Of a stretch of 16,493 nucleotides of DNA, positions 6,891-14,459 are shown piece after piece. Both the position numbers and the translations under genes were made by a program. Position 1 is the first letter of the stretch; every line of letters starts with the position of its first letter. Origin of the DNA: DASWHX01 sp036397995 (GTDB lineage Bacteria > Bacteroidota > Bacteroidia > Cytophagales > Cyclobacteriaceae); contig DASWHX010000020.1 of the NCBI GenBank assembly GCA_036397995.1, forward strand, positions 1 through 16,493, in the 5' to 3' direction. Below the pieces are notes generated by a model that was not told the DNA's origin, searched no databases, and saw only the letters and a program-made list of their open reading frames with translations.

Positions 6891-7781
6891 ATGCGGCGAT
6901 ACTTAATTTTGTTAAGTCTGGGAGTGCTTTGCGCGGATTTGGGCTATTCACAAGTCAAAACACACTTTATTCTTCCAAAAGAAAAAACCTTTGATAAGGT
7001 AGACCTCACTTTTACTCTGCCCAAAGGAACCTGTTATGTTTCTCCAAAGCCCGACTCCGAACCTGTAAGTATTGCGAGTAATCAGGATATTGAAAACTAT
7101 GTTCATAGTTTTGAAAAGAAAATCAGAGACAGAACCTGCGTTACAAACATCAACCTGGAGGGAAAGTCTGATGGTGGCTATGGGGAAAGCATTTCTTACC
7201 GGATATTCAAAAATTCAGGAGATGAAGGCAATCAGATTTGGAAAATCTATCTCACCGAAAACATCCCTTACAAACTTGATCTGAATTATGGAATAGGAGA
7301 TGCATTTATTGATTTGTCAGGACTTTCCGTTAGCGATTTGAAAATCAAAACAGGTAGCGCAAATCTTAACGTGGGATTCATATCCGATGTCCCTAATCAG
7401 ATCGATATGGATGCCTTTAATGTAAAGGTTGATTTAGGTTCTGTTAATTTCCGGAAAATGTACCTCTCTAATGCCAAATCGGTAATTGCAGATGTTGGAT
7501 TTGGAAATCTCTATCTTGATTATAGCATCGCCCCCAAAGTTAAAAGTGAAATCAGGGCCAGCGTCGGTGCCGGTGATTTAATTGTAATAGTTCCTGCAGA
7601 CGAGACCCCCATCATAGTTAATGTGAAGAGTTCCATGCTTTGTCGCATCAAAATTAGTGGAGATTTCAGGGAGATAAAGGAGAATGTATATGTGAATGAA
7701 GGTTATCATCCTGATGCCGGCAATCTGATGACATTCACCGTGGATGTATCTATGGGTAATATTATTTTTAAATCCCGGTAA
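6891..7781 (+). CDS. Exported protein with toast-rack-like beta repeats, function unknown
   Basis: The first 20 residues form a signal peptide (basic start, hydrophobic LILLSLGVLC, likely cleavage after GYS before Gln21). The cysteine at 14 does not sit in a good lipobox, so a lipoprotein is unlikely. The mature protein has no further membrane segment. From about residue 128 it has repeated short strands with small glycine turns: LNYGIGDAFIDLSGL, IKTGSANLNVGF, VDLGSVNFRKMYL, ADVGFGNLYLDYS, ASVGAGDLIVIVP and VDVSMGNIIFKS. This resembles the toast-rack/DUF4097-like beta-solenoid families. The N-terminal third (21-127) is not recognised. Such domains occur in envelope-stress and adhesin-like proteins, but no function can be assigned here. 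It stands 73 bp after dnaJ and 108 bp before the ABC genes, so it may be transcribed alone. Confidence 0.7.
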   Translation: MRRYLILLSLGVLCADLGYSQVKTHFILPKEKTFDKVDLTFTLPKGTCYVSPKPDSEPVSIASNQDIENYVHSFEKKIRDRTCVTNINLEGKSDGGYGESISYRIFKNSGDEGNQIWKIYLTENIPYKLDLNYGIGDAFIDLSGLSVSDLKIKTGSANLNVGFISDVPNQIDMDAFNVKVDLGSVNFRKMYLSNAKSVIADVGFGNLYLDYSIAPKVKSEIRASVGAGDLIVIVPADETPIIVNVKSSMLCRIKISGDFREIKENVYVNEGYHPDAGNLMTFTVDVSMGNIIFKSR

Positions 7782-7858
7782 TTTAGGTCCTCTCACCTGT
7801 CATCTATCCAAATCAAAGTCCATTCATCATTTAATTACTAATCCTTTGGAGTAATTGC

Positions 7859-7866
7859 TAGATTTG
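7859..7866 (+). promoter_or_regulatory. Putative -7 box of the ABC exporter operon
   Basis: TAGATTTG fits TAnnTTTG and lies 23 bases before the ATP-binding gene. It is framed by a 6-bp inverted repeat, AATTGC (7853-7858) and GCAATT (7866-7871), with 7 bases between the arms, so the box occupies the loop. The expected TTTG -33 box is weak or missing. Confidence 0.4.
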
Positions 7867-7889
7867 CAATTGAAAAATCCATTTCAATC

Positions 7890-8801
7890 ATGTCAACAAT
7901 CCTTGAGACGCGAAAAATCAACAAAAGCTACGCCAATCATCAAGCCCTCAAAAACCTCGATATTGCCGTGCCCGCCGGATCCATATTTGGTCTTTTAGGC
8001 CCAAACGGTGCCGGAAAAACTACCTTAATTAGAATTATCAATCAAATCATTGCACCGGATAGCGGTGAAATAATTGTCGACGGCGAACCATTGAAACCTT
8101 CACACATCGAAATCATCGGATATCTTCCTGAGGAACGCGGTCTTTATAAGAAAATGAAAGTAGGAGAACAAGTTCTCTATTTTGCCAGGCTGAAGGGCTT
8201 AAGCAGATCAGATGCAATGGAAAAAATTAAGGTATGGTTTACAAAATGGGATATTAAAGATTGGTGGAATAAAAAAGTTGAAGATTTAAGTAAGGGTATG
8301 GCGCAAAAGATTCAATTCATTGCTACAGTAATCCATGAACCCAAATTGATTATTCTGGACGAACCCTTTTCAGGTTTCGATCCCATCAATGCTAATTTAA
8401 TAAGAGATGAAATCCTGGAACTGAGAGAAAAAGGCAGCACAATTATTTTCTCCACCCATCGGATGGAGTCCGTTGAGGAAATTTGTGATCACGTAGCCCT
8501 GATTAATAAGGCGGAAAAAATTCTGGATGGGCCTAAAAGTCAAATTAAAGAAGAGTTTAGAACCAACACATTCATATTGGAACACAAGGGAAGCATTGGG
8601 TTGGCAAATGGTAGTTATACTATAGAAGCTTCATCGGATATCGAGCATGGATTAATCCGATCAGTTTTGAAATTGAAGTCAGGCACTCCCAATGAAATGT
8701 TGAGGGAACTTATTCAACAAACAGAAATTCATAGTTTCGTTGAGCAAATTCCTTCAATGAACGACATCTTCATTACCAAGGTTAAATCAGTAAACGCATG
8801 A
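7890..8801 (+). CDS. ABC transporter ATP-binding protein (NatA-like)
   Basis: Cytoplasmic ATPase that powers the membrane partner encoded next. The 303-residue protein has Walker A GPNGAGKT at 37-44, signature LSKGM at 133-137, Walker B LIILDEPF with the catalytic Glu158, a D-loop SGFDP, and the switch histidine in FSTHRM (His190). The C-terminal part after about 215 matches the extra domain (DUF4162-like) of NatA/drug-exporter ATPases. The stop overlaps the permease start as ATGA (8798-8801), a sign of translational coupling. The natA name would imply sodium export, which the sequence alone does not prove, so no symbol is given. Confidence 0.9.
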   Translation: MSTILETRKINKSYANHQALKNLDIAVPAGSIFGLLGPNGAGKTTLIRIINQIIAPDSGEIIVDGEPLKPSHIEIIGYLPEERGLYKKMKVGEQVLYFARLKGLSRSDAMEKIKVWFTKWDIKDWWNKKVEDLSKGMAQKIQFIATVIHEPKLIILDEPFSGFDPINANLIRDEILELREKGSTIIFSTHRMESVEEICDHVALINKAEKILDGPKSQIKEEFRTNTFILEHKGSIGLANGSYTIEASSDIEHGLIRSVLKLKSGTPNEMLRELIQQTEIHSFVEQIPSMNDIFITKVKSVNA

Positions 8802-10120
8802 ACAAGACACTACTAATTATCCAAAGAGAATACCTGTCAAGGGTTCAGAAGAAATCATTCATCATAATGACAATTCTGACCCCTGTTATATTCGTAGGAA
8901 TCTATGCGGTTGTTATTTTACTTACCATAAAACCTGGTGAAGAAAAAACAATCAACGTTGTTGATGAAAGTGGCCTGTTCATGGAGAAGTTTTCCAACAC
9001 CGATGCGATTACTTATTCGTACAACAACATTAATGTTGAAGCCGGAAAAGAACTGGTAACTTCGGGCGAGTATTCAGGACTCCTGGTTATCCCGAACATT
9101 GACCTGAAAAAACCCGAGGGGATCACCCTTTATTCACAGCAAGCGCTGGGAATATCAGTAGAAAGAAATATTGAACGCACCATTAAAAATGAAATCGAAG
9201 ATATTAAGCTGAAAGCGTCAGGAATTGACAAAGCTATATTGGACTCCATTAAGACAGATGTTAATCTTAAAGCGCTAAACATTGGTTCAGGTGGAGGTAC
9301 AGGTGAAGAAAAAGAAAGTAACTCCGCGCTGGCATCAGGCATTGGTATTTTTACTGGGTTTATTATTTATCTTTTTCTTTTTGTGTATGGAACGCAGGTG
9401 ATGCGGGGAGTGGTTGATGAAAAAGCCAGCAGGATAGTTGAAATAGTTATATCATCGGTAAAGCCTATTCAAATGATGATGGGGAAGATAATAGGAATTG
9501 CCGCGGTTGGATTGAGCCAATTCCTGATTTGGATAATTCTATCAACTTTCCTTTGGACAGCTGCTACAGCATTATTAATGGGAGACCAAACAATCAATTC
9601 AGACAATACAGAGCAACTTGCAGAACAAGAAGTTTCCGGTAATGCAAATTCCCGGGCTGAAATGGTTGGCCAAATTAATTCCATGATCGCCAAAACCAAC
9701 CTGCCAAAAATATTAGGCCTGCTAATCTTTTATTTTGTTACAGGATACTTGTTTTACGCGGCATTGTTTGCAATGATAGGTTCCGCAATTGACACAGAGG
9801 CAGATGCTCAGCAATTTATCTTTCCTATAATTTTGCCAATTATATTTTCTTTCATGATGTATGGGGCTGTAATAAATGATCCCAACGGACAAATAGCCTT
9901 TTGGCTCTCCATGATTCCATTCACTTCACCAATCATAATGATGATTCGAGTACCTTTTGAAATTCCGAACTGGCAAATTTTCCTTTCCATGGCTTTTATG
10001 ATTGGCGGTTTTATTGGCACCACCTGGCTGGCCAGCCGCATCTACAGAGTCGGGATTTTGATGCATGGCTCCAAAGTGAATTATAAAACACTTGCAAAGT
10101 GGTTTATGATGAAAAACTAA
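8798..10120 (+). CDS. ABC-2 type permease (NatB-like)
   Basis: Inner-membrane partner of the preceding ATPase. The 440-residue protein has the layout of NatB/YhaP-type ABC-2 exporters: a short cytoplasmic start with REYLSRVQKKSF, one membrane helix (about 21-43), a large outside domain (about 45-177), then a bundle of helices at about 178-200, 229-260, 304-329, 337-358, 366-384 and 394-414. The cytoplasmic loop VVDEKASRIVEIVISSVKP (about 205-223) is the conserved segment that contacts the ATPase. A hydrophilic insertion at about 262-300 lies between two helices. The substrate may be sodium, a drug or another compound and cannot be read from the sequence. Confidence 0.88.
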   Translation: MNKTLLIIQREYLSRVQKKSFIIMTILTPVIFVGIYAVVILLTIKPGEEKTINVVDESGLFMEKFSNTDAITYSYNNINVEAGKELVTSGEYSGLLVIPNIDLKKPEGITLYSQQALGISVERNIERTIKNEIEDIKLKASGIDKAILDSIKTDVNLKALNIGSGGGTGEEKESNSALASGIGIFTGFIIYLFLFVYGTQVMRGVVDEKASRIVEIVISSVKPIQMMMGKIIGIAAVGLSQFLIWIILSTFLWTAATALLMGDQTINSDNTEQLAEQEVSGNANSRAEMVGQINSMIAKTNLPKILGLLIFYFVTGYLFYAALFAMIGSAIDTEADAQQFIFPIILPIIFSFMMYGAVINDPNGQIAFWLSMIPFTSPIIMMIRVPFEIPNWQIFLSMAFMIGGFIGTTWLASRIYRVGILMHGSKVNYKTLAKWFMMKN

Positions 10121-10153
10121 TTCTAACCATCATAAAAACTGGCATTATGGAGT

Positions 10154-10161
10154 TACTTTTG
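10154..10161 (+). promoter_or_regulatory. Putative -7 box of the histidine kinase gene
   Basis: TACTTTTG fits TAnnTTTG and is identical to the -7 box before atpD. It lies 24 bases before the kinase ATG in a 65-bp gap. No TTTG or TTG is found at a 17-23-base spacing upstream, so only the -7 part is supported. Confidence 0.45.
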
Positions 10162-10185
10162 CTATGTTGGCTGTAAAGTCGCGCC

Positions 10186-11385
10186 ATGGCAAATCCCCTG
10201 CGAGATTCCGATCCTTTAAGTTTCTATAAAGATAAGTCCAAAGTTAAATGGATTGTTCTCGTCGCATCCCTGCTCATCAGCATCGGATCTATTTACTATA
10301 CCAACTATCTCGTGGAGCAACTTAAGGAAACGGAACGAAGATTCATAAATCTCTTTGCCAGGAGCCTGGAGCATACAATAAATGAAGATGCGAACCTGAC
10401 GTTCCTTACCCAGGAAATCATCGCTCCTAATAATTCAATTCCGGTTATCTGGGCTGATTCCCAAGGCGAACCCTTTGATTACCGTAATTTAAGAATTGAC
10501 AGTACCGGAGGAAATGAGAGTATAAGAGAACAACTTATAGCAGAATTGGAAATTATGAAGCGAATTTATGATCCGATTCCAATTATGATTTCAGAAGACA
10601 GCGAATATCAGTTTATCTATTACAAGAATTCGTTCCTGCTAACCCAATTAATTTTTTACCCATACATTCAACTAAGTGTTATTGCCATCTTCGCCTTCAT
10701 TGCATACCTGGCTTTCAGTTATTCAAGAGCAGCGGAACAAAACCAGGTGTGGGTGGGGCTTGCCAAGGAAACTGCTCACCAGCTTGGAACACCGATTTCG
10801 TCATTAATGGCATGGGTAGAACATCTTCGACTGGAAAACAGTGATAAGAATCGGGAAATTATTGATGAATTGGACAAAGATATCTCCAGGCTTCAAATGA
10901 TCACCGAGCGATTCTCAAGCATTGGCTCCGTACCGGTAATGAAAGAGGAAAATATAACCCAGGTAGTGAATCAGGTCGGAGCTTACCTGAGGACGCGAAT
11001 CTCATCAAAAGTGAACCTGGAAGTTTCAAGCCTATCAGATAATATCATAGCAAAAATTAATGCACCTTTATTTGAATGGGTGATTGAGAATCTTTGTAAG
11101 AATGCCGTTGATGCTATGTCAGGCATTGGTAATCTTCAAATTCGAATAATGCGCGGCAGCGATTATAAAGTAATTATAGATATAAGCGACAATGGAAAGG
11201 GTATCCCAAAATCCGCCTTTAGCAAAGTCTTTCATCCCGGGTTCACAACCAAAAAACGAGGCTGGGGGCTTGGCCTTGCTTTAAGTCGCAGAATCATTGA
11301 AAATTACCACAATGGACGCCTTTTTGTTAAGAATTCGGAGCCCGATAAGGGAACAGTTTTTAGAATTGAATTGAGTACCAGATAA
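10186..11385 (+). CDS. Membrane sensor histidine kinase, orphan
   Basis: Inner-membrane signal sensor that should autophosphorylate a histidine and pass phosphate to an unknown response regulator. The 399-residue protein has a membrane helix at about 22-43, an extracytoplasmic sensing domain of about 110 residues, and a second helix at about 154-177. The HisKA dimerisation helix has AKETAHQLGTP with the phospho-acceptor His198. The HATPase domain has N box ENLCKNAVDA (Asn302, Asn306), G1 DISDNGKGIP, F box KVFHPGFTTK and G2 WGLGLALSRRI. All catalytic motifs look intact. There is no PAS, HAMP or receiver domain. No response regulator is adjacent: upstream is the ABC permease, downstream a 251-bp gap and atpD. 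The signal is unknown. Confidence 0.9.
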   Translation: MANPLRDSDPLSFYKDKSKVKWIVLVASLLISIGSIYYTNYLVEQLKETERRFINLFARSLEHTINEDANLTFLTQEIIAPNNSIPVIWADSQGEPFDYRNLRIDSTGGNESIREQLIAELEIMKRIYDPIPIMISEDSEYQFIYYKNSFLLTQLIFYPYIQLSVIAIFAFIAYLAFSYSRAAEQNQVWVGLAKETAHQLGTPISSLMAWVEHLRLENSDKNREIIDELDKDISRLQMITERFSSIGSVPVMKEENITQVVNQVGAYLRTRISSKVNLEVSSLSDNIIAKINAPLFEWVIENLCKNAVDAMSGIGNLQIRIMRGSDYKVIIDISDNGKGIPKSAFSKVFHPGFTTKKRGWGLGLALSRRIIENYHNGRLFVKNSEPDKGTVFRIELSTR

Positions 11386-11397
11386 CAAATTCTAGCC

Positions 11398-11437
11398 ACT
11401 CCAAAAATCCCCAGGTAATGTCTCCGTGGAGTCTTTT
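11398..11437 (+). terminator. Weak possible terminator after the histidine kinase gene
   Basis: ACTCCA (11398-11403) can pair with TGGAGT (11427-11432) and is followed by CTTTT. The stem is only 6 bp and the loop 23 bases long. The same bases can instead take part in the larger nested structure at 11414-11550. Weak support. Confidence 0.25.
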
Positions 11438-11550
11438 ACGTGCGCCCCACTTTGCAGACATTGAAAATCAATCAATTTTCACTTAAAATAAAAAGTGGAA
11501 GTGTGGCAAGCGCTGATGTTAATTTCATTTGGATTTAACGGAGACTTACC
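11414..11550. repeat. Nested inverted repeats (structured RNA or DNA element) upstream of the atpD promoter
   Basis: Outer arms GGTAATGTCTCCGT (11414-11427) and ACGGAGACTTACC (11538-11550) are complementary over 13 bp with one bulged T. Inside them, GCGC (11442-11445) can pair with GCGC (11510-11513), CCACTTT (11447-11453) with AAAGTGG (11492-11498), and TGAAAAT (11462-11468) with ATTTTCA (11475-11481), the last closing a 6-base loop. All pairings are properly nested, giving a possible long, interrupted hairpin of 137 nt. It ends 10 bases before the -33 box of atpD, so it is not in the atpD leader. It could be the kinase 3' UTR, a small RNA, or a small mobile-type remnant. No target-site duplication or known RNA family was recognised. 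Confidence 0.5.
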
Positions 11551-11560
11551 AAAGACCCAA

Positions 11561-11591
11561 TTTGGTTTAAGCAATTTTAGTCTTACTTTTG
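11561..11591 (+). promoter_or_regulatory. Promoter of atpD-atpC
   Basis: TTTG (11561-11564), a 19-base spacer, then TACTTTTG (11584-11591) is a full match to the Bacteroidota housekeeping promoter TTTG-N19-TAnnTTTG. Transcription should begin a few bases after 11591, leaving a leader of about 40 bases before the atpD ATG. This is the best promoter in the window. Confidence 0.8.
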
Positions 11592-11636
11592 CAGTCGAAT
11601 TTTTACCATTCATTCCTAAAATAATAAGAAAAATAC

Positions 11637-13142
11637 ATGGCAAATATTGGTAGAGTAACCCAGATAATTGGCCCCGTTGTGGATGTTAGTTTTGATAAAG
11701 AGGGCAAACTTCCCAACATTTTGGATGCATTGGAAGTAACGCGACCAAGTGGACAGGTCGTGGTTTTGGAATGCCAGCAGCACCTCGGCGAAGATAGAGT
11801 GAGAACTGTTGCCATGGATAGCACAGAAGGCCTGATCAGGGGAATGGATGTTGTCGATACGGGCAGACCAATTGCAGTTCCCGTTGGTGAAGAAATTAAA
11901 GGCAGATTGTTTAATGTTGTTGGGAATGCCATAGATGGAATGAATGCTCCAAAAACAAAGAAAACGCTGCCAATTCACAGACCCGCTCCCAGATTTGAAG
12001 ATCTTTCCACCACTTCAGAAGTTTTGTTTACCGGAATAAAGGTTATTGACTTGCTGGAGCCTTATGCTAAAGGCGGAAAAATTGGGCTCTTTGGAGGGGC
12101 AGGTGTGGGTAAGACGGTTATCATCATGGAGTTAATCAATAACATTGCGAAAGCCTATTCCGGCATGTCAGTGTTTGCAGGAGTTGGTGAAAGAACAAGA
12201 GAAGGTAATGACCTACTACGCGAAATGATTGAGTCAGACGTAATTAACTACGGAAAAGAATTTAAAGAATCGATGGCGAAAGGAGAATGGGATCTTTCAA
12301 AAGTAGATTACAAAGCACTTCAAACTTCACAAGCTACCCTTGTATTTGGCCAAATGAATGAACCTCCGGGAGCAAGAGCCCGGGTCGCTCTTTCGGGACT
12401 GACAATTGCTGAATATTTCAGGGACGGTGATGGCGAAGGCCAGGGAAAAGATATTTTGTTCTTTATGGATAACATCTTCAGGTTTACACAGGCAGGTTCT
12501 GAAGTATCTGCGCTACTGGGCAGGATGCCCTCTGCGGTTGGTTATCAACCTACTTTGGCCACGGAGATGGGTGCCATGCAAGAGCGGATTACCTCTACCA
12601 AGCGAGGGTCTATCACTTCTGTACAGGCAGTATATGTACCCGCCGATGACCTTACCGACCCGGCACCTGCCACAACATTCTCACACCTGGATGCAACAAC
12701 CGTGCTATCACGAAAGATTGCCGAGTTGGGAATCTATCCCGCTGTGGATCCGCTGGATTCAACATCCAGAATTCTGAGCGCTGAGGTATTGGGCGAAGAA
12801 CATTACCGCACAGCACAGCACGTAAAAGAAATTCTGCAACGATACAAAGAACTTCAAGACATCATTGCCATCCTTGGCATGGATGAGTTGTCCGAAGAAG
12901 ACAAAGAAGTTGTGCACAGAGCCAGAAGAGTTCAACGTTTCCTCTCACAACCATTCCATGTTGCGGAGCAATTTACCGGTACTCCCGGCGTATTGGTAGA
13001 TATTAAAGATACCATCAAAGGTTTTAACATGATCATGGATGGCGAATTGGATCACCTGCCTGAAATGGCATTTAACCTGGTTGGAACCATTGAGGATGCA
13101 ATTGCTAAAGGAGAGAAAATGGTAGCCGAAGCTGAAGCTTAA
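11637..13142 (+). CDS. atpD: F-type ATP synthase subunit beta
   Basis: Catalytic subunit of the F1 sector, which makes or hydrolyses ATP on the cytoplasmic face of the inner membrane. The 501-residue protein is complete. It has the N-terminal beta barrel (MANIGRVTQIIGPVVDVSF), the P-loop GGAGVGKT at 153-160, the catalytic Glu in GERTREG (Glu185), the segment ILFFMDNIFRFTQAGSEVSALLGR, and the DELSEEDK motif near the C terminus that touches the gamma/epsilon rotor. atpC follows after 4 bases. The other F1Fo genes are not in the window, which fits the split ATP synthase operons common in Bacteroidota. The strong promoter just upstream suggests high independent expression. Confidence 0.97.
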   Translation: MANIGRVTQIIGPVVDVSFDKEGKLPNILDALEVTRPSGQVVVLECQQHLGEDRVRTVAMDSTEGLIRGMDVVDTGRPIAVPVGEEIKGRLFNVVGNAIDGMNAPKTKKTLPIHRPAPRFEDLSTTSEVLFTGIKVIDLLEPYAKGGKIGLFGGAGVGKTVIIMELINNIAKAYSGMSVFAGVGERTREGNDLLREMIESDVINYGKEFKESMAKGEWDLSKVDYKALQTSQATLVFGQMNEPPGARARVALSGLTIAEYFRDGDGEGQGKDILFFMDNIFRFTQAGSEVSALLGRMPSAVGYQPTLATEMGAMQERITSTKRGSITSVQAVYVPADDLTDPAPATTFSHLDATTVLSRKIAELGIYPAVDPLDSTSRILSAEVLGEEHYRTAQHVKEILQRYKELQDIIAILGMDELSEEDKEVVHRARRVQRFLSQPFHVAEQFTGTPGVLVDIKDTIKGFNMIMDGELDHLPEMAFNLVGTIEDAIAKGEKMVAEAEA

Positions 13143-13146
13143 TCAA

Positions 13147-13401
13147 ATGTATCTGGAAGTAATAACACCTGAACAAAAAGTATTTGAAGGCGAAGTCACC
13201 ATCACTACGCTGCCCGGAAGCGATGGCTCTTTTCAGATTTTGAATCACCATGCTTCATTAGTAAGTTCCCTTGGAAAAGGAACACTTAGCTTTAAAACAA
13301 AAGAGGGCGATTATCTGGAACACAAAATAGAGGGCGGTGTCGTAGAAGTTCTGAACAATAAAGTAATTGTACTGGCGGAAAAAATTTTAAAGGACGATTA
13401 A
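13147..13401 (+). CDS. atpC: F-type ATP synthase subunit epsilon (short form)
   Basis: Rotor subunit of F1. The 84-residue protein consists only of the N-terminal beta sandwich, recognised by MYLEVITPEQKVFEGEV, LPGSDGSFQILNHHASLVSSLG and the final VEVLNNKVIVLAE. The C-terminal two-helix domain, which in E. coli (about 138 residues) inhibits ATP hydrolysis, is absent. There is no frameshift and a clean stop, so this is the natural length and fits other Bacteroidota. Control of ATP hydrolysis by epsilon-helix insertion is therefore not expected. It lies 4 bases after atpD. Its last bases overlap the end of the convergent membrane-protein gene by 4 bases. Confidence 0.93.
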   Translation: MYLEVITPEQKVFEGEVTITTLPGSDGSFQILNHHASLVSSLGKGTLSFKTKEGDYLEHKIEGGVVEVLNNKVIVLAEKILKDD

Positions 13402-13411
13402 GTTGTCCTTT
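13389..13411. terminator. Hairpin terminator embedded in two convergent gene ends
   Basis: AAAGGAC (13389-13395) and GTCCTTT (13405-13411) form a perfect 7-bp stem with a 9-base loop that contains both stop codons (TTAA at 13398-13401). On the minus strand the stem is followed by an A/T run ending in TTTT. On the plus strand only the three Ts of the arm follow. It is therefore a better terminator for the minus-strand genes but could serve both. Confidence 0.5.
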
Positions 13412-13709
13412 CAGCCTTCTTTCCAAAAATCCTGCTGAAAAATCGTTTTTCAAATTCCCAAAAGAACTTAAAACGTCCTAATAAAAAACCATAGAATAAA
13501 AGGAAAACGTTATAAATGGGAAGTATCAAAATATAGTAGGCCACGGAAAACCAGACATTATTGACAACTTCCTCACCCATACTGCTGAGTAAAGGTCTTT
13601 TGATCACCAAAACCGTAGTTCCGGTAAGTGCAAAAACCAGCAGAATGATCAAAACATCAGCCGTCGATTTCAGGTTCCACCTGGATTTCAGTTTGTCTAT
13701 CCAACTCAT
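13398..13709 (-). CDS. Small membrane protein, probably DUF6787-like
   Basis: A 103-residue protein of unknown function. It has an amphipathic basic start (MSWIDKLKSRWNLKS), a first membrane helix at about 17-36 (ADVLIILLVFALTGTTVLVI), a second hydrophobic region at about 52-80 that could hold one or two helices, and a basic tail (FEKRFFSRIFGKKAERTT). This pattern, including the RW near the start and FALTG in the first helix, resembles a small family seen in Bacteroidota (recalled as DUF6787, not checked). Its start codon is one base after the stop of the pseudouridine synthase gene, so the two are co-transcribed. Its end overlaps the end of atpC by 4 bases. Confidence 0.75.
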   Translation of the reverse strand: MSWIDKLKSRWNLKSTADVLIILLVFALTGTTVLVIKRPLLSSMGEEVVNNVWFSVAYYILILPIYNVFLLFYGFLLGRFKFFWEFEKRFFSRIFGKKAERTT

Positions 13710-13710
13710 G

Positions 13711-14403
13711 CTATCGATTTTCCGCCAAAGTAAGGAACAATTGCCATTCTACGGTTGCTAATAACGGAGCTTTTACTTCTATCTTTTCTTTTTTCACAGG
13801 ATGAAGAAAAGAAACATAGCGATTGTGCAGGCTGATGTTACCATCGGAGTTCGCCTTTGGTGCACCATACTTCAAATCACCCTGGATAGGACTACTTATT
13901 GCAGCCAGCTGCGCTCTAATCTGATGTGGACGGCCCGTTTGCAAAATTATTTCCAATAAATATTTTCCTTGTAATTCTATCAGCACTTCATAATGGAGTT
14001 CGGCATTTAGCAAGCCTTCTGCTTGCTTTTCATACACAAACGATTTTCGCTTTTCCCTGTCTCTGATAAGCCAATGAATTAATCGACCGGACATCTCCCT
14101 GGGTTGATTTTCCACTATGGCGAAATATTTTTTCTCAATTTCTTTACGACGGAATATCTCATTCATTCTTTCCAAACTTTTGGATGTCCGAGCCATTATG
14201 ACTATTCCTGACACAGGTCTGTCAATCCTATGCACCGGCTCAAGAAATACAGCTCCTGGTTTTTCATACTTCTGCTTTATATATTCTTTGCAATGATCAA
14301 TCAATGGAATATCTCCGGTGTCATCAGACTGCACCAGCATCCCTGCTGATTTATTAACAATAAGTAAATGATTATCCTCAAACAGAACCTGAAAGGGAAG
14401 CAT
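13711..14403 (-). CDS. RluA-family RNA pseudouridine synthase
   Basis: Cytoplasmic enzyme that converts a uridine in rRNA or tRNA to pseudouridine. The 230-residue protein has the family motifs: an early VLFEDNHLLIVNKSAGMLV, the catalytic segment PVHRIDRPVSGIVIMA with Asp61, LQTGRPHQIRAQL and GDLKYG. There is no N-terminal S4 RNA-binding domain, unlike RluC or RluD, so the short RluA/TruC-like group is likely. The exact target cannot be read. It is divergent from dnaK, with 139 bp between the two start codons. The DUF6787-like gene follows immediately. Confidence 0.9.
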   Translation of the reverse strand: MLPFQVLFEDNHLLIVNKSAGMLVQSDDTGDIPLIDHCKEYIKQKYEKPGAVFLEPVHRIDRPVSGIVIMARTSKSLERMNEIFRRKEIEKKYFAIVENQPREMSGRLIHWLIRDREKRKSFVYEKQAEGLLNAELHYEVLIELQGKYLLEIILQTGRPHQIRAQLAAISSPIQGDLKYGAPKANSDGNISLHNRYVSFLHPVKKEKIEVKAPLLATVEWQLFLTLAENR

Positions 14404-14459
14404 TCAATACACTTAATTTTCCTCCAAATTCGGCTTTTTTCTGCAAATAGTGGGTTTTC

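Noticed and set aside
11616..11978. Long minus-strand open frame of 120 codons inside atpD
   Set aside because: It lies wholly opposite a highly conserved gene, and its translation shows no domain features. It is a coding shadow.
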